From an uncultured bacterium (GTDB lineage Bacteria > Patescibacteriota > Minisyncoccia > Phycocordibacterales > GWA1-40-21), in contig CAIPUJ010000102.1 of the NCBI GenBank assembly GCA_903868205.1, positions 1-6,424 on the forward strand: DNA of 6,424 nucleotides, written 5' to 3'. This document shows positions 1 through 3,957 of the stretch, in pieces. A model generated the notes under the pieces. That model saw only the letters and a list, made by a program, of their open reading frames with translations, did not search any database and was not told the origin of the DNA. A program made the translations under genes and the position numbers. Positions within the stretch are counted from its first letter, which is position 1. Each line of letters begins with the position of its first letter.

Positions 1-21
1 CCCACCCCCCTAGCCAAACAT

Positions 22-38
22 CTGAAACAGTGTTTCAG
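22..38. repeat. 17-bp palindrome downstream of the terminase-like gene
   Basis: The perfect inverted repeat CTGAAACA-g-TGTTTCAG has 8-bp arms around one central base. It lies about 75 bases beyond the stop codon of the minus-strand terminase-like gene. The one-base spacer suits a protein-binding operator better than an RNA hairpin, and no T-run follows on either strand, so it is not a normal terminator. What binds it, if anything, cannot be told. The rest of 1-114 is AT-rich apart from a C-rich edge (1-10), and no gene there can be supported. Confidence 0.4.
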
Positions 39-114
39 TTGTATGTCGTTGATAATACACAACATTGTATAAAAATAGGTATTTATGTACCCATTTGACA
101 AGCAAATATTATTA

Positions 115-783
115 CTAATTCTCATCGAAGTCATCGATTATTTCGTCTAAACCCGTGTTTTTGGAGACCGAGGGGTCTGAGATGGCGGAAATACGTGCGG
201 ATTCATTGTGTGGAATACTATGTAAGTGGGATAGGCTCGCGCTTCCCTTAATTTTGGGGGCGGGGGTGGGTGGGTTCGGCGCGTTCTCGTTTGCGTTCCA
301 CCCAGCAATTGCTGGCGTTGGCTCTGTGGCCTCCGGCTCTGCTGGCTCTGTGTCTGTGTCTAGCTCGCCAGTGTCTGACTGTTGGCCGCCGGCCAGCTCT
401 GCCAGCAGGTCATCCGCACTTGTATATTCAGCGTCAATGGCGTTGCTGTTGTTTATTGCCAGCTTCATGGCATGCATAAGCTTAGCCCTTGCGTCTGCGC
501 TGTCTGTTGTTACCACTGTTTCGCGCCGTTCTGTAAATAATGCTACCTCGGTAATTTTACCCAGCAACTCCAATGCCTTGATTCTTTGCGCTGGTGCTGT
601 GTCATCACTGATGGCATGCTTGGTAAGCTCGTGGATGGTCAAGGCTCTGATGTGTGCAGGGGTTTGATATTTCGCCGCCTCTAATGCAAGTGTTATCCGG
701 TTAGCTAGTTCGATGATGTGGGGATTCTTTGCTATCTTCTGCGCGTCGCTGGCTTGGTTGGCCGGCTTGCTCTTCGTGTTGTA
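115..783 (-). pseudogene. Phage terminase small subunit-like protein, 5' end missing at a junction
   Basis: The minus-strand frame ends at a TAG at 115-117. It can be read upstream through the TTG at 640-642 to about 783, where homology-like sequence stops. The upstream part reads YNTKSKPANQ, then KNPHIIELANRI, then RIKALELLGKITEV followed by FTERRE. This resembles small terminase subunits: the end of a DNA-binding helix-turn-helix, a NP.I.....RI helix, and the ALELLGK segment. Such proteins recognise viral DNA and hand it to the large terminase subunit for packaging into capsids. The last ~90 residues are acidic and proline-rich (DTDTEPAEPEATEP, then PPTPAP), probably disordered, ending in an acidic DDFDEN tail. 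The N-terminal start and first helices are missing because the DNA switches to an unrelated gene at about 775-790. The open frame continues by chance to about 840 in that other gene. Base composition is richer in GC than the rest of the window. The family call rests on recalled sequence style, not a search. Confidence 0.6.
256..274 (+). other. G-quadruplex-forming motif
   Basis: Four G-runs sit next to each other: G5-C-G5-T-G3-T-G3. This fits the G3+N1-7 quadruplex pattern with single-base loops, which give the most stable folds. It lies on the template strand of the terminase-like gene, opposite codons for the proline/threonine stretch PPTPAP. It may be only a by-product of encoding proline with CCC/CCA codons, but it is the longest G-rich run in the window. 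Confidence 0.5.
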
Positions 784-1202
784 AAGCGAAAGTTCGTGAA
801 CATGATTTTTCTGTATTAGGTCACGAAGCTCATGAAATTATCCATACAATTCAAGAAAATCTTTTCATAATTCAAGCTCAAGTAGCAGGCGCAGACAAAA
901 AAGTGTTGGATGAAAAAGTCTCTGACATAGAAAAGATTATAGATAAGATAGAGGCTTCGCTTCCTCCAATAAAAACATTTTTAATTTCTGGAAGTACGGA
1001 AATTTCTGCTTTATTTGATTTCGCCCGTACTCTTGCAAGGCGTGCTGAAAGGCGTGTGATAGCTGCTAGTGAAGAGGGAGCGGTCGTAATAGACAAAGAG
1101 ACTCTTGTGTACATGAACCGCTTATCTAGCTTGTTGTATGCCCTTGCTCGTTTTTCTGCAAAGGAAGATGGTGTAAAAGAATCAAAACCTCAGTACTCCT
1201 AG
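780..1202 (+). pseudogene. PduO-type cob(I)alamin adenosyltransferase, 5' end missing at a junction
   Basis: This is the C-terminal two thirds of an ATP:cob(I)alamin adenosyltransferase. The family transfers the adenosyl group of ATP to cob(I)alamin, making adenosylcobalamin in the cytoplasm. Visible hallmarks are the helix FARTLARRAERRVIA with the conserved RRAER core that binds ATP/phosphate, the preceding FLISGSTEISALFDFA (family form 'F.LPGG....A..LH.AR'), and the closing YMNRLSSLLYALAR helix ('NRLSDLLFVLAR' in the family). The N-terminal ATP-binding segment (YTKxGDxGxT) and the following 'DELNS' helix are absent. Upstream of about residue Cys-Lys-Ala-Lys (780-791) the frame reads through DNA of the terminase-like gene and no longer resembles the family. 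Family members are usually about 170-190 residues; about 140 are left here. The gene is therefore broken in this window, by real recombination or by misassembly. It ends with TAG, 56 bases before tRNA-His. Confidence 0.8.
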
Positions 1203-1220
1203 ATTTTTTCATAAAAATCT
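1201..1220. terminator. AT-rich hairpin at the end of the adenosyltransferase gene
   Basis: The perfect inverted repeat AGATTTTT-tcat-AAAAATCT overlaps the TAG stop. The stem is 8 bp but nearly all A-T, and no T-run follows it, so it would be at best a weak terminator. It may only mark the gene end. Confidence 0.3.
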
Positions 1221-1222
1221 GT

Positions 1223-1228
1223 TATAAA
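1223..1228 (+). promoter_or_regulatory. Possible -10 box for tRNA-His
   Basis: TATAAA lies 30 bases before the tRNA 5' end. No convincing -35 box is visible at the expected distance. Transcription would start near 1235, just before the hairpin at 1237-1253. Confidence 0.3.
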
Positions 1229-1236
1229 TAATAAAT

Positions 1237-1253
1237 CCTGTTAATCTAACAGG
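1237..1253 (+). other. Hairpin in the tRNA-His 5' leader
   Basis: The perfect 7-bp stem CCTGTTA-atc-TAACAGG ends five bases before the tRNA's G-1. If the precursor starts near 1235, this hairpin forms most of its 5' leader, which RNase P would remove. It could also be a leftover terminator for the upstream gene, but no T-run follows. Confidence 0.45.
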
Positions 1254-1258
1254 TTAAT

Positions 1259-1330
1259 GGTGCCTATAGTTTAGTGGTAAAACTTCGGTTTGTGGAACCG
1301 ATATCGAGAGTCCGATTCTCTCTAGGCACC
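1259..1330 (+). tRNA. tRNA-His (GTG)
   Basis: The cloverleaf folds fully. The acceptor stem is GTGCCTA (1260-1266) with TAGGCAC (1323-1329). The D stem is GTTT/AAAC (1269-1272 with 1280-1283) around a loop containing GG. The anticodon stem is TCGGT/ACCGA (1285-1289 with 1297-1301), with loop TTGTGGA and anticodon GTG at 1292-1294. The T stem is GAGAG/CTCTC (1306-1310 with 1318-1322). The extra G at 1259 facing C73 at 1330 is the identity element of histidine tRNAs and independently supports the call. A full CCA is not encoded: C1330 is the discriminator and is followed by CAA, so the end must be added by the CCA enzyme. The T loop is TCCGATT, with C instead of the usual T at position 55. The 3' 19 bases recur inverted at 1378-1396, and the last 14-16 recur directly at 1496-1511. 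Confidence 0.95.
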
Positions 1331-1331
1331 C
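1316..1331 (+). repeat. tRNA-tail direct repeat, copy 1 (inside tRNA-His)
   Basis: TTCTCTCTAGGCACCC spans the end of the T arm, the acceptor 3' strand and one following base. The same 16 bases recur at 1496-1511, exactly 180 bases downstream. The 3' end of a tRNA gene is a common attachment site for integrating elements, so the pair could be attL/attR-like, though the interval holds no integrase. Confidence 0.85.
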
Positions 1332-1340
1332 AAAAATAAA

Positions 1341-1373
1341 ACACCGGACAGAATGTTTGGTGTTTTTAATTTT
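1341..1373 (+). terminator. Rho-independent terminator after tRNA-His
   Basis: ACACCGGACA-gaa-TGTTTGGTGT forms a 10-bp stem with two G-U pairs and a 3-base loop, followed by TTTTAATTTT. It lies 10 bases after the tRNA and would end its transcript. It is also the apex of a much longer palindrome (1311-1396) that reaches back into the tRNA. Confidence 0.8.
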
Positions 1374-1377
1374 TGGA

Positions 1378-1396
1378 GTGCCTAGAGAGAATCGGA
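1378..1396 (-). repeat. Inverted copy of the tRNA-His 3' tail
   Basis: These 19 bases are the exact reverse complement of tRNA positions 1311-1329. The copy begins five bases after the terminator T-run. It is also the left terminal repeat of the element ending at 1509, so it can pair either with the tRNA tail upstream or with the second tail copy downstream. Confidence 0.9.
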
Positions 1397-1509
1397 AGAC
1401 GGAAGCGGTATACAAGACGAGTCTTCGAGTGCTTGTCGCTGAGTCGGGGTCGAGAGTTCTTATGAGCGAAGCGAATTAGAAACTCGTGACCGAACTTCTC
1501 TCTAGGCAC
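1378..1509. mobile_element. 132-bp structured element bounded by inverted tRNA-tail repeats
   Basis: The stretch opens with GTGCCTAGAGAGAA and closes with TTCTCTCTAGGCAC, a perfect 14-bp terminal inverted repeat. It is extended by TCGG (1392-1395) with CCGA (1490-1493) across an AC bulge. Inside, GAAGAC (1395-1400) can pair with GTCTTC (1421-1426). GGTC-GA-GAGTT (1448-1458) can pair with AACTC-GT-GACC (1481-1491) across a 2x2 internal loop, capped by a GCGAAGC turn. The interior is visibly richer in G and C than the flanks. It could be a miniature non-coding mobile element that uses tRNA tails as ends, a structured RNA, or the relic of a second tRNA-related duplication. No protein gene is supported inside it. 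Confidence 0.5.
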
Positions 1510-1511
1510 CC
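1496..1511 (+). repeat. tRNA-tail direct repeat, copy 2
   Basis: TTCTCTCTAGGCACCC is an exact copy of 1316-1331. The base before it is C rather than A, so identity with the tRNA stops inside the T arm. It forms the right end of the 1378-1509 element and is followed 22 bases later by a terminator hairpin. Confidence 0.9.
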
Positions 1512-1533
1512 CATTTGAAGCCACTAATATAAT

Positions 1534-1555
1534 CATTGTAAAACAATGGTTTTTT
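1534..1555 (+). terminator. Terminator downstream of the tRNA-tail element
   Basis: CATTGT-aaa-ACAATG, then G and six Ts (1550-1555), makes a short intrinsic terminator. No protein gene ends just upstream on this strand, so it would end either read-through from tRNA-His or a separate RNA made from the 1378-1509 element. The outer ACTAA (1522-1526) and TTAGT could extend the stem loosely. Confidence 0.6.
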
Positions 1556-1635
1556 AGTAAAAAAATTTCAAATTCCTAAGATTTTGGGATACAGGCTAAC
1601 CGGAATTGAACTCAACTATTATTTAAATAATAAAG

Positions 1636-1644
1636 TGATATACT
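1636..1644 (+). promoter_or_regulatory. Extended -10 promoter for the Ig-like membrane protein
   Basis: TG-a-TATACT is an extended -10 element ending eight bases before the ATG at 1653. Transcription should begin at or within a few bases of the start codon, giving a leaderless or nearly leaderless mRNA. No good -35 box is seen, as is usual with extended -10 promoters. Confidence 0.5.
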
Positions 1645-1652
1645 TTTTGTAT

Positions 1653-2099
1653 ATGAAAAACATTATTATATTAATTTTAATATTAGTTATTATTGGCGGT
1701 TCTATTTATGTATTTATAAATCAAACAAAATTTGTTCCAGTGGTAAGTATCATAAGCCCTAAGGGAGGAGAAGATTTTAACCTTGGAGACAGGTTTCGTT
1801 ATATCGTAAAGACCGATTATGAAAAGCAGGGTGTTTTAAAGGTCTATATTACAACCTCAAATGTTTTTGAAGAATGGAAGAACTCAGAGTATTATGATTT
1901 GGGTGAAGTATCAAGCCTTGATTTTGGTACGGATAAATTGGCTAGAGGAAGTTTTGTAATGGCAAGTGATGCTAAAAACAAGAAATTTCAACCAGGCGAT
2001 AAGTATTATTTACTCGGAATTTGGAGAAGTGATGATAATAGTGAAAATGCGTATGGTTTTAGTGAATATGAATTTAAAATTTCTAAACCAAAGATTTAA
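1653..2099 (+). CDS. Membrane-anchored protein with an Ig-like 'SPxGGE' segment, function unknown
   Basis: A 148-residue protein. Residues 3-22 (NIIILILILVIIGGSIYVFI) form one hydrophobic helix after a single lysine, so it is probably an N-terminal membrane anchor with the rest outside the cell. There is no cysteine, so it is not a lipoprotein. Residues 31-46 read VSIISPKGGEDFNLGD, matching the opening of the Kre9/KNH-like Ig fold ('I.SP.GGE....G') common in secreted proteins of reduced bacteria. The remainder alternates polar and aromatic residues (FRYIV, LKVYITT, KYYLLGIWRSDD, YEFKIS) as expected for beta strands. The ATG at 1653 is chosen over an in-frame TTG at 1584 because the anchor starts there and a -10 element lies just before it. 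There is no Shine-Dalgarno site. A role in adhesion or envelope structure is only a guess. Confidence 0.75.
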   Translation: MKNIIILILILVIIGGSIYVFINQTKFVPVVSIISPKGGEDFNLGDRFRYIVKTDYEKQGVLKVYITTSNVFEEWKNSEYYDLGEVSSLDFGTDKLARGSFVMASDAKNKKFQPGDKYYLLGIWRSDDNSENAYGFSEYEFKISKPKI

Positions 2100-2102
2100 G
2101 TC

Positions 2103-2121
2103 TTGTATATTTAGCATACAA
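2103..2121. repeat. Small hairpin after the Ig-like gene
   Basis: TTGTAT-atttagc-ATACAA has 6-bp arms and starts four bases after the stop codon. There is no T-run, so termination is doubtful. Confidence 0.25.
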
Positions 2122-2154
2122 ACTCTCCATATATTTGTGATCCTCTAGTATGGT

Positions 2155-2160
2155 TATAAT
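2155..2160 (+). promoter_or_regulatory. Perfect TATAAT box upstream of the putative metalloprotease
   Basis: TATAAT lies in the gap before the metalloprotease gene. No good -35 is present at 16-18 bases. Use of this box would give a leader of about 80 bases; a second, closer -10 (2238-2243) competes with it. Confidence 0.4.
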
Positions 2161-2237
2161 ATAATTTGGACAAAGACCCATCGTAATTTTTCTAAATAAT
2201 ATCCTTACATGACTTGGACTTTTTGGTTCCACCCGAG

Positions 2238-2243
2238 TATACT
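2238..2243 (+). promoter_or_regulatory. -10 box placed for a leaderless metalloprotease mRNA
   Basis: TATACT ends six bases before the ATG at 2250. TTGGAC (2214-2219) stands 18 bases upstream as a partial -35. The arrangement matches the TATACT in front of the gene at 1653. Confidence 0.45.
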
Positions 2244-2249
2244 TTTGGT

Positions 2250-3275
2250 ATGGAAAAACCAGAAATATTTATACATGGGAATGTAGATGAGGAAGAAAAG
2301 AAAGAAGAAGCTCTCAATATAAAGGAAGTTTATGAAAAAGGGTATTCATCAAATTTATCACAGAAAGAGATAGACAAATTATTACATACAGAAAAACCAA
2401 AAACTCCGATCGATCTTGAAATTATTAACCTCTCTAACACTTTGACTAATGAGCTACTCACTAAATACGGCCTTAAACCTTTTGATTTAAAAGAAAATAA
2501 TGTTCATATTATTGATACAAAACTATATAAAAAATTTGCTGGGGATCTAGAGAATACAGATGCTTGTTATCAAGCTTCGCACCAAGCAATCTTTGTTGAA
2601 GATATCGGTGAAGAACCCATAACAGAAAGGGTTGGCAAAATACTCCACGAAACTATCCATTTTAAAGGATTTCAATCATATCAGATATTTGAATTTCAAG
2701 ATAAAAAAAGTAAAAATCCCAATGACAGTCTCGTTTATCAAGGCCCTTTTAGGGCTGGACTAAAGGTGTCTTCAAGCTTGAGAAAAATGGAAGAAAATGA
2801 TGAACCATTTTCTGTAAGGTTTAAAGGATTAAACGAAGCTGTCGTTGTGGAACTTGAAAGAAAACTTTTACCTGATCTTATTACTCGTGCAGAAAATATA
2901 CCCAAAGAACCATATTTGGACTTTGAAGAAAAAACAAGGGTAGCACCTTTTTATAATATTGATCCTTCAGAAATAGAGTTTGTCTTTCCATCTGAAGGAA
3001 GCATAAGTACATACGCTTATCCAGACGAAAGGGAAGTACTAAGCCTTCTTGTAGAATCTATTCTTCAAGATGATAGCTCATTAAATAGGGACGAAGTTAT
3101 GGATAAATTCTTTAGAGCACATTTTTCAGGAAATATTTTAGAAATAGCACGTTTGATTGAGAAATCTTTCGGTAAAGGGTCATTTAGAATTTTGGCTGAT
3201 ATGAATGATTATAAATCTTCTGAAAAAGTGAAAGAAATTTTAATGGGCATAAGGTCTACTAAGAATTCTGGTTAA
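2250..3275 (+). CDS. Putative HExxH zinc metalloprotease of unknown family
   Basis: A 341-residue protein with no signal peptide or membrane segment, so probably cytoplasmic. Residues 133-137 are HETIH, within KILHETIHFKG, which fits the zincin signature HExxH: two histidine zinc ligands and the catalytic glutamate in a helix. Downstream, FKGLNEAVVVELERK places Glu196 in a 'NEA' context about 59 residues after the second histidine, a plausible third ligand as in glutamate zincins. Residues 1-55 are highly charged (DEEEKKEE) and probably flexible. The C-terminal part (about 255-341) is helical, including AYPDEREVLSLLVESI. I do not recognise a named family; related hypothetical proteins with HExxH and a later E are common in reduced genomes. 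The ATG at 2250 is preferred to the in-frame TTG at 2214 because of the nearby -10 box and the better N-terminus. No Shine-Dalgarno site. The substrate is unknown. Confidence 0.7.
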   Translation: MEKPEIFIHGNVDEEEKKEEALNIKEVYEKGYSSNLSQKEIDKLLHTEKPKTPIDLEIINLSNTLTNELLTKYGLKPFDLKENNVHIIDTKLYKKFAGDLENTDACYQASHQAIFVEDIGEEPITERVGKILHETIHFKGFQSYQIFEFQDKKSKNPNDSLVYQGPFRAGLKVSSSLRKMEENDEPFSVRFKGLNEAVVVELERKLLPDLITRAENIPKEPYLDFEEKTRVAPFYNIDPSEIEFVFPSEGSISTYAYPDEREVLSLLVESILQDDSSLNRDEVMDKFFRAHFSGNILEIARLIEKSFGKGSFRILADMNDYKSSEKVKEILMGIRSTKNSG

Positions 3276-3279
3276 ATAG

Positions 3280-3305
3280 TGTATTTATGGGCAGGGTGAA
3301 ATACA
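3280..3305. repeat. Inverted repeat after the metalloprotease gene
   Basis: TGTATTT and AAATACA make 7-bp arms around a 12-base loop just after the stop codon. It lacks a T-run, so it is a weak terminator candidate at best. No gene is seen in the rest of 3306-3369. Confidence 0.25.
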
Positions 3306-3369
3306 GGAATATAAATCGTCGCATTATTTTTCTTTTCGAAAATTCTTCCATTTTGCACCACGGCACCCC

Positions 3370-3398
3370 TTGAAATTATCCCCAATTAGGCATAGTAT
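3370..3398 (+). promoter_or_regulatory. Sigma-70-type promoter for the small membrane protein
   Basis: TTGAAA (3370-3375) and TAGTAT (3393-3398) are separated by exactly 17 bases. It is the best complete promoter in the window. Transcription should start near 3405, leaving a leader of about 30 bases that holds the Shine-Dalgarno site of the gene at 3437. Confidence 0.65.
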
Positions 3399-3423
3399 TG
3401 TAGGGAATTAAATTGTTTTTTTA

Positions 3424-3430
3424 AAAGGGG
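3424..3430 (+). promoter_or_regulatory. Shine-Dalgarno site AAAGGGG
   Basis: This purine run lies six bases before the ATG at 3437. It is the only clear ribosome binding site among the complete plus-strand genes here, which makes this gene's initiation different from its leaderless-looking neighbours. Confidence 0.65.
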
Positions 3431-3436
3431 TAATAA

Positions 3437-3853
3437 ATGAAAAGATTGTATGTTTGGGAATGGATCATTGTCCTTGTTTCGGTTGTAACTTATTTTGTAA
3501 GTCTTTACCATGGTTTTACACCGGAAGAAGCTGTTGTCATGGCGACACTAGTAAGCTTAGCTGCGGCGGCTGTATCTATTCTCTGCCTAGACTCTGTGAT
3601 TGTAACGATGGTTGCTTTTGCAGCGATTGGGGCAGTCGGCTTAATTATTTTGGATATTCCAACATTAACTGTCGCCTCTCTATTGGCGGTGTTTATTGTT
3701 GTGGCTATATTGTTGTCAGTCAAATATATTATTGACTCTCGAGACGAGATGGACTACTACGGATTTTTTGGAAGTTTGGCTTCAGAATTTACGATAATCT
3801 TTCTTGTTTTGAGATATGGTCACTTACTTTGGAATTATTGGCAGAAATTCTGA
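3437..3853 (+). CDS. Small polytopic membrane protein, function unknown
   Basis: A 138-residue, strongly hydrophobic protein with four or five predicted membrane helices: about residues 9-24, 31-50, 53-72, 77-96 and perhaps 110-127. Charged residues are confined to the N-terminus (MKRLY), a short turn (GFTPEE, 26-31), the loop KYIIDSRDEMDYY (96-108) and the end (RYGHLLWNYWQKF). The C-terminus is rich in Trp and Tyr, as expected at a membrane interface. No catalytic or transport motif is recognised. The gene is a single-gene transcription unit with its own 17-bp-spaced promoter, a good ribosome binding site and a strong terminator five bases after the stop codon, which suggests steady, independent expression. 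Its codon use looks a little richer in GC than the neighbouring metalloprotease gene. Confidence 0.75.
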   Translation: MKRLYVWEWIIVLVSVVTYFVSLYHGFTPEEAVVMATLVSLAAAAVSILCLDSVIVTMVAFAAIGAVGLIILDIPTLTVASLLAVFIVVAILLSVKYIIDSRDEMDYYGFFGSLASEFTIIFLVLRYGHLLWNYWQKF

Positions 3854-3858
3854 GTGAG

Positions 3859-3897
3859 AAAACCCCGTACGCTTGCGTACGGGGTTTTGTTTTTTTT
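3859..3897 (+). terminator. Strong rho-independent terminator
   Basis: AAAACCCCGTACG (3859-3871) pairs with CGTACGGGGTTTT (3876-3888) over a CTTG loop, followed by G and eight Ts. It starts five bases after the stop codon of the small membrane protein. Read on the minus strand it ends TTTTCTC, so it may also stop transcripts of the convergent methyltransferase gene. Confidence 0.9.
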
Positions 3898-3900
3898 GTT

Positions 3901-3950
3901 GACGCCGAGGTGGAACCTTTTTTGAGATTTCAAGGTTCCACCTCGACGTC
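3901..3950 (-). terminator. 19-bp hairpin at the 3' end of the trmH-family gene
   Basis: GACGCCGAGGTGGAACCTT (3901-3919) pairs with AAGGTTCCACCTCGACGTC (3932-3950) with one C-A mismatch and a 12-base loop. On the minus strand it begins seven bases after the methyltransferase stop codon. No T-run follows on that strand, so it may act as an RNA 3'-end protector or rely on the adjacent bidirectional terminator. The GGTTCCACCT core may be a repeated intergenic hairpin in this genome, which one window cannot test. Confidence 0.6.
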
Positions 3951-3957
3951 TTTCAAT

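Larger units (their letters stand above)
1311..1396. repeat. Long near-perfect palindrome covering tRNA-His 3' end, terminator and inverted tRNA tail
   Basis: The left arm (1311-1350) and the reverse complement of the right arm (1354-1396) align over their whole length. They differ only by three single-base insertions in the right arm and two G/A differences that still pair as G-U. The outer 19 bases, TCCGATTCTCTCTAGGCAC, are identical and are the 3' end of the tRNA from the T loop on. As RNA this is a hairpin of about 40 bp with a GAA loop, in which the tRNA's T arm and acceptor 3' strand pair with downstream sequence instead of with the tRNA body. Confidence 0.85.

Noticed and set aside
1..65. 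Minus-strand ATG at 65-63 with a frame open to the window edge, at the place where a large terminase subunit might begin
   Set aside because: Only about 21 codons are visible, no ribosome binding site is seen, and the residues do not resemble a known terminase start.
155..667. Long open frame on the plus strand rich in Ser, Ala and Val
   Set aside because: It runs opposite the terminase-like gene. The minus-strand reading has coherent family-like segments and a charged, soluble composition, whereas this one is low-complexity and has no recognisable motif.
878..1114. Minus-strand open frame of 78 codons
   Set aside because: It is the antisense shadow of the conserved adenosyltransferase segment, which has clear family motifs.
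1378..1479. 34-codon frame starting with GTG inside the tRNA-tail element
   Set aside because: No ribosome binding site, the start lies inside the inverted tRNA tail, and the sequence is better explained by base-paired structure.
1316..1511. CRISPR-like spacing of the tRNA-tail repeats
   Set aside because: There are only two direct copies and one inverted copy, at unequal spacing, and all derive from the tRNA; there are no cas genes in the window.
1586..1620. Stretch resembling part of a reverse-strand tRNA T arm (CCGGAATTGAACTC)
   Set aside because: The expected T stem does not pair and no acceptor or anticodon arm can be built around it.
1584..1652. Upstream TTG start that would lengthen the Ig-like membrane protein by 23 residues
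   Set aside because: The hydrophobic anchor begins directly after the ATG at 1653, and a -10 box overlaps the would-be extension.
2214..2249. Upstream TTG start for the metalloprotease
   Set aside because: No ribosome binding site, and the ATG at 2250 is preceded by a well-placed TATACT box; the extension adds only 12 unremarkable residues.
2209..2286. Possible 25-residue upstream reading frame (ATG to TAG) overlapping the metalloprotease start
   Set aside because: It lacks a ribosome binding site and would be translated only if the distal TATAAT promoter were used; chance is a sufficient explanation.
3454..3735. Cysteine-rich frame overlapping the small membrane protein gene
   Set aside because: It is a +1-frame by-product of the hydrophobic gene, which has a promoter, ribosome binding site and terminator matched to its own frame.
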